Below, piece after piece: positions 11,494 through 22,200 of a stretch of 64,000 nucleotides of DNA. Made by a program: the position numbers and the translations under genes. The notes below the pieces were generated by a model. The model searched no databases. It was not told the DNA's origin and saw nothing but the letters and a program-made list of their open reading frames with translations. The first letter of the stretch is position 1; each line of letters starts with the position of its first letter. This DNA comes from Rhyzopertha dominica (lineage: Eukaryota; Arthropoda; Insecta; Coleoptera; Bostrichidae): NCBI GenBank assembly GCA_025024175.1, contig QCXZ01000137.1:6820001-6884000 (forward strand). The letters run 5' to 3'.

Positions 11494-12370
11494 TATTTTC
11501 CTTAACTCTATAATCGTTGAAAATATAGAAAACTGTTTTACACATGTACTTTTGAGTACAACCTAAAATTATTTTCAAAGATGGCCGACTTCCCGTATCC
11601 TGTTTTACCGGAAAATGTCACTTATTAACCATGCACTAGATCTGAAATGTACCATTCCTAAATTATTCAAAATTTTGTGAATAAATGACGATTGAAATGT
11701 GCGCGAAATTGTGCAATAAGTTTTAAATCAAAGAGATATTAAATCAAAAAATTAACAAATTGTTATTAGATATTCTAGTGACTATGTTCCGCGTAATTTC
11801 AACAAGATGGAACTCATCCACATAGCCGGACTGAATCTGGAGATTTTTAAATTTGAATACCCCATATGTGTGATACAAATAAGGAAGTTTTATTTCACAT
11901 TTGAAAGTGCAAAATTATGTTGTTTTTCGCATTAAAAGTCTTGGAAATTCAAACCTCCAATTCGTTTTACTCAGAAATTATAGTGTTTTGTTGACATACC
12001 CATATTTATGACTGTTGAACGCAGATATTTGATCTGATGTTGATTATTTTAGCACATATTTTGTCAGTACCAGTAACCTTAGCTTACCAAGTTGTACGGT
12101 ACTAGAGAGGTTGGGATTTTTTCTATAGTTTATGGAGTTTGTTATATTGAAGTATCTAAGACTTCTTTTCAATATAGATGTCTTCAATTTGCAATGGGTG
12201 CATAACTAGTATTGTATCTACTTCTTTATTGTTGGCTAACCTTTTAAAAAATCGACAAGAACCAATACCAATCTCCATTCTTGCTCCTCACTGTTAATTC
12301 GGATGTTTTTCCTGCAATGTCAATTAGTGTGGTCTGTTTTTCTACTGTTCCTATGGCTATGACAATAGCC

Positions 12371-12793
12371 CAGGGGCGGNTCCAGAGTAGGATTTTGATG
12401 GGGAACTACATAATTTTGTACTTTATTTAAGAAATGTGTTAATGTAAACCATAGATTTATTTTTGATACATATTTCAACATGTATTTCATAGTATCAAAT
12501 CTACCACTATCTCTTTTGTTGAGAACGCGCCCACGCGGAAATACGCTTATTTTCAAATGAATCCTTATAGGGTAAATGAAATTGATTAGCAACTCAAAAG
12601 TCCTTTCCTTCGCAGAGCGTCATTTATGATGGAAATGCGGTAACTTATATATTAAAACATTATCGATAATTTTATTGTTAAATGTTCAATTGTTGATTTT
12701 TTACGATTTTCGGTGTCTCATTGGAAAAAATGTATAACGTACAACTTTGGGGGGGGACTCTCCCGCAGTTCCCTCCCCGTGGATCCGCCCCTG
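12371..12793. mobile_element. hAT-type MITE with perfect 8-bp target duplication
   Basis: The element starts CAGGGGCGGNTCCA and ends TGGATCCGCCCCTG, a terminal inverted repeat common among hAT elements. It is flanked on both sides by CAATAGCC (12,363-12,370 and 12,794-12,801), an exact 8-bp target-site duplication as expected for hAT. At 423 bp with no long open frame it is a non-autonomous MITE. Confidence 0.88.
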
Positions 12794-12889
12794 CAATAGC
12801 CTGTGCCATTATTTCTACAGTTATAAACCTGTTGGAGCTAGACATAAAATTTGGACAATAGAGTCGTTTCATAACTAACGCTCAGGAAG

Positions 12890-13440
12890 GATTTTTGGAA
12901 ATTCTAACCCTAAGGGGGTCAAATATAGGATGAAAGTTTTAATGGGAGTCCGTCATTTTTGAGGCTAGAAGCATGAAACTTTATTTTGAGGCTATTGGTT
13001 AGAAATAAATAAACAGGTGGCCCCCATTTTTGAAACTTCCACTCTAAAGCGTGTGAAATAGGGGATGAAAGTGTGTAGGAGATCCGCCATGTTTGAAGAT
13101 AATTAGAGTTAAATTCATGAAACCTTATTATTTGGGTTACGTGTTTCAACGTTTTTAAAAATTCTACCTCTGCGGCAAATAACATGAATTAGGTATTTAG
13201 GCTATTGTTTAAAAATTAATACACATCTATTTAACTATTTTGGAAATTCCCCCTTAAAGTTGTGAAAAGGGAGATGAAGATTCGTATGTAATTTCCGTTA
13301 TTTATAAATTAATAGAAATAAATAAACATGAAATTTTATATTCAGTCCTTTGGTGAGAAAGTAACATATACATGTACTTTTTTACTGTTTTATGGAAATA
13401 ACTCCCCTGAAGGGTGAGAAGGGGGTGTGAGTATGGGCTT
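12890..13440. repeat. Degenerate tandem repeat, ~130-bp period
   Basis: A segment resembling GAAATTCTAACCCTAAGGGG followed by a purine-rich ...GGGATGAAAG tail recurs at about 12,898, 13,031, 13,158, 13,242 and 13,391. Between occurrences, phrases such as CATGAAACTTTATT and GAAATAAATAAAC also recur. Spacing is irregular (roughly 85-150 bp) and copies are well diverged, so this is an old array or part of a larger dispersed element. Confidence 0.5.
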
Positions 13441-13517
13441 TTCATTGTTTGAGTAGTAATATTTAAACATTTAGGCTTTTAGTTAAAAATTTAAGTTGGT
13501 TAAAAAATACAATCCCT

Positions 13518-13680
13518 TAATATAAGATAATATTTTGTCGGATAGATCGCTTTGACAAAGATTACAGGTGTAATCGAAACGTCAGACTATTAACTTTTTG
13601 TCAGTGTTTTCAAGTGACAGCGATCTATCCGACAAAATATTATCTTATATTTATGGACGCTGAAAGCATTCACCCTCGTA
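13518..13680 (+). mobile_element. Short hairpin element with hammerhead-like motif
   Basis: A long perfect inverted repeat pairs AAGATAATATTTTGTCGGAT... (about 13,524-13,553) with its complement at about 13,619-13,648. Inside lies TTGACAAA, a perfect GATTACA-GG-TGTAATC hairpin, then GAAACGTC, which looks like a decayed hammerhead core (CTGATGA replaced by TTGACAAA). The element is bracketed by TACAATCCCT at 13,508-13,517 and 13,681-13,690, consistent with a target-site duplication. A similar motif occurs in both arms of the palindrome at 25,678-26,182. Confidence 0.5.
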
Positions 13681-13690
13681 TACAATCCCT

Positions 13691-13990
13691 TAAAATGCAT
13701 GTCTATGCTGTGCTGTCTACACCTTAGCCAACTGCAGATAGTACTATTTCACTGTCATTACAGCTCATCAGTGCAGTTTAGGTCTAGTGTAGACAACACG
13801 GCATAGAACTGGTTTTGCTTATAATACCAAAGCAATGGTATGAAGAAAGTAAGAATTTAGGATGGCAATGCCATCTGTCAGCATTACACTGACATGAAGT
13901 AGTTCCCGTTAAGGCAGCTAGGTGGCTTTGTCATTATGTCAGTGTAATGCTGACAGATGGCATTGCCATCCTAAATTCTTACTTTCTAAA
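13691..13990 (-). mobile_element. Solo inverted retrozyme-like copy with target duplication
   Basis: The minus strand carries one hammerhead region of the ~350-bp repeat family. It is followed by a second partial unit in the opposite orientation (from about 13,896: AGTAGTTCCCGTTAAGGCAG), giving a tail-to-tail structure. The element ends at the same point as the tandem array (...GACATGCATTTTA). It is flanked by TACAATCCCT at 13,681-13,690 and 13,991-14,000, an exact 10-bp direct repeat. That points to insertion as a discrete mobile unit rather than array expansion. Confidence 0.75.
13703..13806 (-). ncRNA. Hammerhead ribozyme, type I, minus-strand copy
   Basis: On the minus strand the core reads CTGATGA (complement of 13,765-13,771), stem II GCTGT-AATG-ACAGT, and GAAA (complement of 13,747-13,750). 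TAGTACTA follows (13,739-13,746), then TC with cleavage after the C opposite G13737. Inner stem I ACTGCA/TGCAGT (13,731-13,736 with 13,772-13,777) is perfect and the long outer stem is kept. The stem III palindrome differs from the tandem copies (GTAC in place of GATC) but stays self-complementary. Confidence 0.82.
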
Positions 13991-14000
13991 TACAATCCCT

Positions 14001-14867
14001 ATTTGATATCTAGCATTTGTTTTATATATTTTAATTTCGGTATCTTATATTAGGTAGTACGATTACCTTCTATGCGAGTAAAGCCGCAGACAACAGCTAG
14101 AACTCTAATATTGCCACTAAAAAAAAACTATAATTTCTTTCAATATTTATGGACCCTTAACAATAAACCACACACTTGTACCAACATTGTTTTGCTTTTT
14201 TCAGTCCTTTTACGTCCATTGTTATATTATTGCTTAGTCACCCAATGGCTGTCCACATTCATTCATGTTCAGAAATACTTGTAACATGCAAAAATAAATA
14301 AAAGGCATTAGGTAAAGGAAAATAACGTCTATAAAAAAAGTATACGGCGTGATTTTCAAACAGAATAATAGACTTATACAACACTTCAGGAAGAACAAAA
14401 TATCGGAAATATCAGACGAGGCCAATTTTACCAACAAATCAATTTAACTATAGCAAATTTGAATGTTCTTAAAACTCAACGCTTTACATATTGACAAAGT
14501 ATGGTATGAAAGAAAGAAACGGAAAATTGCATGTGTATTTTTTCTTTTCTTTCCCCATTGCTTTATGTTGCGCCCTAATCTGTTTTTATTACTTACAGTT
14601 AACTTTCCTTAAGCTTTCTCTATTTTACTTATATGACTAGAACTAAGTTATGTAGAAATTAATTATTCTTATTTCTAAATTCAAAAGTTATATATTCTTT
14701 AAAGTAATCATGTTCGATATTCAAAGCAATATCACTTAAGAGCTGTCGCATATAGCTCGATCAAATTAATGTTGTCCTTATTCAGTTATTAACAGATGAT
14801 TAGCAGTAGCCTTGCGCACTGCATACAAGTTACAATTGATGGTTGCTCATTGAAAAAATTGTTTCAG
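14001..14867. other. Last part of proposed Oat 5' UTR intron
   Basis: AT-rich, without recognised elements. It ends in TTGTTTCAG directly before the Oat ATG, which reads as a 3' splice site. Confidence 0.4.
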
Positions 14868-16131
14868 ATGTTCTCCAAACTCAGAAAGTTCGGAAGGATC
14901 GGATATAAGATCGAAGAAGTTTCGAAAAGTAGCAACTCGATAAGAAACATTAGCACGAAGGAAGTTATTAATAGAGAGCAGAGGTTTGCTGCACATAATT
15001 ACCATCCTCTTCCAGTGGCTCTATCCAAAGGACAAGGCAAGTAAATGCGATAAAAGGAATCGGTAATCTAAAAATATCTATTAAAAAAATCAACTTTAAT
15101 AAGACATCAAACAATTGTTTTTTTTATTGAGAAACGATCTAGGAAATTAACGCTGTTACATACTTTACTTCACTGTATATTCAAGGATGTGTGACTAACT
15201 GCAATTAAAAGACTTCGTATTATTTAAACCTGGCGCGGACCATGTGTTCACTGTCATATAGCAAACGCACTTTCACCCTAAAGAAAATGCCGTTAGACAT
15301 TACGCAACACAAGTGAAATCTGTTTACACTTTTTTAAACAGTTTACTTTTAACTGAACGCCAGGGAAACGGAATTTTCTTATTCAATACGTAATTCGTTA
15401 ATTAAGGAAGCATTTTGTACTGCTTAATGGTTTTATCATCAATGTGATTCTAACACATTTGTTGTTCATCGAATCTATTTTTATTGTTTTCTGTAAGACG
15501 CTGACAGTTTGAATTGCTCCATTGTTCTAGCAACACTTAATGGGAATTTTAAATCATTAAAGCATAACAACTTGCTTGATTTCATGTAAGCACTTGAAAA
15601 TTAAAACATTATCCATTTTTATGTTGTTCTCAGGTGTCTACGTGTGGGATGTAGAGGGGAAAAGGTATTTCGACTTTCTTAGTGGTTATTCAGCCAACAA
15701 TTTTGGTCACTGCCATCCAAAGATACTACAGGCCTTGCAACAGCAATCTGGTGTAATTCATCATACATCACGAGCCTTTTACACCGATGTTTTAGGAGAA
15801 TATGCAGAATACGTTACAAGGGTGTTTGGATACGACAAAGTATTACCCATGAATACAGGTAAGCATTGTTAAGTGGCAGAAACGTGATTGATAAAGATTA
15901 ACAAATTAGTAGGTATTATTTTTACGACATACAATAACTACTAAAACAGAAAGCACACATTTATAATTTTATGTTCAATGAAATTAGCCATGCTAGTGTT
16001 ATAATAAGTAGTAATACCAGATAAGCCGGAATATTTTGCGATATGCCATAGCACTAAGTTAGTCTCAAAGAAGCTATAAAACGGCATGAAAATCCTAACT
16101 GTCTGTATAAGTTGTTTTAAAACTGTCAATG

Positions 16132-16197
<66 letters not shown>

Positions 16198-19100
16198 CGG
16201 AATAGTATGTTCCTGAACCAAATGTATGTTTCTGAATGCAAAAACCTGAACCACTCTGGAAAACCTGATCCATATATGTGGTTCAGGTTTTCAAACCGTA
16301 CGCACGCTTCCATGGTGACCTCTAATGCCCGTAGAATGAATTTCAAAATGGCTCATGTTTAGACGAATCTCCATTTCGTAGTTCCACCGTTTTAGCACGG
16401 AGCCGATGGTGGCGCTGTAGTCGCCACCGCGGGTGTATATCTGTATAATAATCATCCTGAACCAACAACAATTTTACTCCTATAATTCTGTGCGGGGACT
16501 GTGAGTCGAAGAAGGGAGGGCGCGTAGGGGAGGCTACGTTGAGAGGAGAATTGCGGGCTATAACTTATGATATGCTATTGATTGAATTAAAATATTTTGA
16601 TTTAATTTAATTTAGAGCGTTTTCTGCTACCTAAAAGCCACCGTCAGAACCAAAATTAAAAAAAAATAAATAGCAACTTTTACAACTACTTTGGCATTGT
16701 CATCAGGGAATAAAATCTACTGGACACTTTTTAAATTTCATTAAGTCATATCACTGATACATTACTTTTTTAATAGAAAAGTATAATTTTTTACATGCGC
16801 AAATGGCTAATTTTTATTCCTTTATCAGCTTATTCTTTATCTTTTTATTATTTTTTATATTTTTTTGTAAAATAGCAAATAGAAACATATGCTGATGCAG
16901 AAATAAGGTATTTATAAAATCAATTATTTATTCATAAATCTAAATTAGGTACGTCAACTATCAGTATTGAAAAATAAACATATAGAAGGCGTAGGTGTTG
17001 TATGCATCCTCATAAAAAGCATAGTCTTGATAAATCTGGGAACCTGGGTGGCCGCAATTTATTGCTCAACCTCTACCGATTCCTTTGTGTTAGTATTGTT
17101 GGTTTTAAAAACTTCGTGTACTTGTTAAGAGGCACATCTTCATGTTGCAGCCATATTCCTTGTCGAAGATGTAGACATTACATCCTTTTATAAAAAATTA
17201 AGAATTATATTCATTAAATGTATCACTAAATTTACTCTAAAATTTGAAACAACCTGAACAAGCCATAATTAAAGGGTAATTATCCTAACAATAGGTGACA
17301 CTTGAAAAAGGAAGCTTAAAATTAGAGACAGATGAACTGACACAACCCACTTAAAGGACTCTTCGGTATGTTCACATACCTATTTGTTAGTATTCCGCTG
17401 ATACTATACAGCTGTTGGTTAAATTAAAATTGACATCCTGGCGCCTTCTTATTGCAAGCCAGCTGATTTTGATGTTTATCCGGCCGGACACTGCGGACAG
17501 AATTCCCATAACAGTTCATCAAATTGAACTTCGCGGGCAAAATGCACAATTCATTTAAAGGGACTAGTTGTTCAAGGTCATTGAAACCTAATCGAAAAGA
17601 TCAAAGGTGCCGCTTCATGTATTGTCAGAATGTATTCAATTTCATTTTAAGTATACAAGATAGATATCTTATAAAGAGCTAAACATGTCATCTCTAGGTC
17701 AACGTTTATTCAACGAGCTAGATACGCCTTTTATCCATAAATGAAATGGAAAATGCTTTGCGAATCCTAAGTTAGGCATTCATACGATTTAGCAGTTTTA
17801 ATTTCTGTTTTCAATTCGCACTATGCTATATCTAAAAACCGCTGCAAATTGAAGCAATACTTCCACCTGCTTCGACATCAAATTGTCAAAATGACATTTA
17901 CACTTTTATTTCTTATATTATACCATCAATTATGAGGTTTTGAGCATTTTTTTCTCTACACATTTTTTCTACGACAAACGGTTTTCGCGATATTAGCAAA
18001 AATCCATAAGTTTGTAAAATCAGATTTTTCTAAATAACTCGAAAATTATTAACATAACAAAAAAATTGCAAGAGTGCTTTTCGATCGTAAATTTGATTTT
18101 CTACATAATAGCAAAATTTAAAAGAAAATCGTGTGGACGGGGTCCAAAATCCAGTTTCTTTGAAATATTTCAAAAATATCAAAATTTTGGAAAAACTTTT
18201 TATAATACTTTTGGTGAAAAATATTATTTCCTATCTGATGGTACTTTTACTTTTTGAATATGTTAAGTATTTTCGGAAATATTTAGAAAAAACCGTTTTT
18301 TTAAGTGACTGTTTTTTGCAAATAACTTATAAACAGTTTGGGTAGTTGAGTGCCAAATTTCAAGTTCATATGTTAAGTCTTTCGAAAGTTATGGAGTACA
18401 CACACAGACGAGAAAATTTTTTTGCTCAAAATTTGTTTGTGGACGTTTTCGAACATTTTAAAGCGATCGAGCAAATTAAAATTTTTGAAATTTTTTTTCC
18501 CGATACAGTGCTTCCATATCCATTGGATGCGGAAGTAAAATTATTTGACCAGCTATACTACAAAAAAAAAACTATACAAAAGTCTTTCTAACTGTACAGT
18601 ACAGGGGGTCCAATTTTACAGAAATATTTTACACTAACTCGTTGTCTTTTCTTTAAGTCTACTTCAGTATTTTAAAATAATGGTTTTTTCTGATGTACTG
18701 GTCAAACTGTCTGTTTTTAATTGGAACCATATTTGGCCATAATATAATCAAAAATAGTATTTTGTTCATTCACCAAATTTATAGTGTAATTTATTTTAAT
18801 AATTAAAAAATCAACAAAATTGTATTACCTATATATTACTGCAATTATGATTATTAAAAGAATGAGCATTGACATTTATTATTATTCATTAATTCTATGT
18901 AGTCAGATACTAAGGGCTCATGGCTGACCGGGCAACTATTTGGTCTTACGTCTACTTCCCCCACCACATGGATCAGGATGTCTTGATGAACATACATACT
19001 GGTTCAGGACCGGATTGATCAATAGGATCAGGAACATACAAAATTCTTTGTATAAAAATTAAAATTAATTTTGTGATTTTGTCGCGTATAATTTAGTAAA

Positions 19101-19223
19101 TTGACAGTGATAGTAAATAATTAAAAAATATACTCAATAAAATATTTGGTTTGAGCCTGATTTAAGGATGGTTCAGGATTTTAGCTAAAGTCAATTGGTT
19201 CAGGAATAATATATTGATGTATG

Positions 19224-19271
<48 letters not shown>

Positions 19272-22200
19272 TACTAAACAGTGTGGAACAACCGATTTCT
19301 GTAAATATGAACGCTATAACAGTGTCCTTGACAGCGGTTTTTTGCTAAAAATTTTTCATCCTTTTACATACTTTTTTGTTTTTTTTTACGTCAACGCATT
19401 TCAATGTAAAGTTAAAGGTTAATTTAATAGCAGCAGCTTCAATTTAACCTCCAAACTTGGTGAAACTTAGTGAAACAGAACTAATGATGGATGACTATGG
19501 TCACTGACAAATAACGTACATCTGCAGAAAAAATCCTATTGTCAAAAGTTACAGTTATTTAAAAAATTTGAAGAAAGTGGACAAGTAAAAGATATTGCAA
19601 GGTCAGAACATGTGAAATTGGGCTCTGCCACATTTTGGAGTTGAAGTTCGCCTGCATCTGGATAACGTCTTCCTATGTCGGTGAATAGGATAAAGGAGAA
19701 CTATGGAATGCCTTGCTAGGTCGCCTGTTTTAAGTCCATTGATTTTTTTCCTATGGGGTCATTTAAAAAGTGATAAAAACCAGAAAATTTGCAAGAGTTA
19801 CACCCATAACCAATTAGTCCGAAGACTAAGACCATATTCAAATAAACAATTTCAAATTACGATGTGCGATGCGGAATGCTACAAATGCTTTTTATAAGAA
19901 CACAAAAGAATATTCTTGGTGAATGCAGTAAGGCAAAACTTGGGCTGATTGGTTCGTTTAACTTTTTCATAATGTATTATTTCTTGTGGCTATTTTTTTT
20001 TATTTTGGAAAGGTTAAATGGAATAGTTAAAGCTAGATGTTTAGGTCCTCCTGATACAATTTCTTAATTAACTATTGCATAAATGTGTATCTCTTCTAAC
20101 AAAATGTCTATTTTCTCTAAAACGGCAGTTTCTCAGGTTTTATGCAAGAATTTAAAATAATATTATAATCGCAAATACATACAAGTGTAAAAACATATTG
20201 CTTAGGCTCTGCTTTTCAGTCCTACAGTTTACTGAAAATTATGAAAAAATTGAACGAATGAACTATGGGCTCCAATAATACCCAAAATATGAATCTTAAG
20301 TATTCACAGATCAACTTAAGGTATTTTAGAAGTAAAAACTTTAACGATATATATCTAAAACAAAGCAATACAGGATGTGTCTTCATATAAACTTTTTTGT
20401 TTAGAATTACATGTACTATCGTCCTACAAATTATTGTCGTTAACTCCTGAAACACTCTGTATATAGCTAATTGATTTCAGGTGTGGAAGCCGACGACACT
20501 GCCTGTAAATTAGCCAGAAAATGGGGCTACAGAAAAAAGAAAATCCCCAAAAACAACGCCAAGCTCATATTTTGCAGCGACAACTTTTGGGGGCGTTCGC
20601 TAGCCGCCGTTTCTGCTTCCACAGATCCCCTAAGTTTTGAAGATTATGGCCCGTTCATGCCAGGTTTCAGCTGCGTCCCGTACGATGATCTTCAAGCGCT
20701 AGAGGTAGGTCATTGAAGACAACATGTTTCTATTACGTCCGATAGGATATCTATCGGGCCTTTTGACCCAAACGCACGGCATGACAGGGGTTATTTCGTA
20801 ATGATATCAAAAGTGGAATTTTTCGCATCTTCGCTGAAACTGTGTCGTAAGTTCATGCGTAGACAGATAAGAGGTTCGATTTGCATAATGTAGTGGAAAA
20901 TAGCAATAGAAACAAATTTAAATCGGCACAAAATTATCAAAAGTTCAACGCAACCACGTATATCAATAAACTGCTAAGTCGTGAATAAATGGTTTTCGAC
21001 ATTTCCTTTATATACGAGGGTCATGTGAAAATTCCTGCATACAAAAACATAGCTCGCAAATGAAACGTATATTTAAAAAAACTGCAATAAAATCGTTCAG
21101 TATAATCCCCTTGCATATCCAAAACACGTTGCCAACGCTTCGGCAGTAATGTAATGTCATTTTTGTTAATTAGGGTCCCGCACATTAAAATTTGATAGTT
21201 TTAACCCATGCCTTTTATTGCTTACATCATGAATACTAGTGCCACGCATCTATTTTGCTTTCAGATTAATTCAACTCGTAACAAACGGCGGTAGAAAAAT
21301 TACCGTGTTTCAAACATTTTCTTAAATCCGCCAAAAACTACGCAAAAGGTTCCTAATTTCCGTCATGCGCACTGTTACAGCTCCCTAGGTAACTAGGTGT
21401 TCACTGTTGCCAGTTTTATAAATAGCCAGAGAAATACAAATAGTGCAATGGGAGTGAGAGAGAAGGGCAAAGGTATAAGTATAACCGTCAACGTCAATAT
21501 TATAATTATAATGTAAACGTAGGAATAGGAATAACCTCTAACTGTTCATCACCAGTAGTATTCTTACAACACTGAACAAAACACTTCTTAACGTAAGCCA
21601 ATCTGACATTTAAAAAACAACAGTATACCCAAATACTTCGACATCTTGCTCCACCACTTAATCTGACAAATACGAAACTCGAAAGTTTGACCAAACTATG
21701 TAAACAAAAACGCATGGCTAGAGTTGTTGGGGTTATTCGTTACACATGTGACACATACAGCACGTGCGAACATGCGATGTTGTCAGCGGTACTTTACCGT
21801 TTTCTTCCTAACGACGGGCAGAGATCGTCCTGACAGTTTCAAAATTTATCATATCGTTGTCATACGAAAGTATACAAACTAAACATTATCAAGCTTCAAG
21901 CGTCATTTAATTCCTCATAATACAAACATTCGTTCTAAAGCAGGTTCGATGGTTAAAGTGCTTTCGTATTTCANCAAAAGGCCAGTGAATGCGCTTATTA
22001 TATTGAACTGTTCATTATAGAATAAACTGATTGAAGGATGATTTAAGTTATTTTCACAAATACGCCTTAAGTTGACCTAGGTATCAATGTCACAATGCCA
22101 GTTTACGAGTACATTCCTCACGGTATCGCGAAAATTTGCCCACATTGGCAACGCGACGCAGCTCAAAAATATGTAAACAAATATTGCTTGCAATGCCGCT

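Noticed and set aside
14796..14867. Upstream in-frame ATG as the Oat start
   Set aside because: It lies before an acceptor-like TTGTTTCAG, and the peptide it would add is not typical of OAT; ATG 14868 directly follows the acceptor and gives a basic presequence.
15941..16346. Open frames with YIYIYI repeats
   Set aside because: Pure translation of the (TA)n microsatellite.
20870..21960. GGTTCGA-containing sites as tRNA B boxes
   Set aside because: No A box, acceptor stem or cloverleaf could be formed around them.
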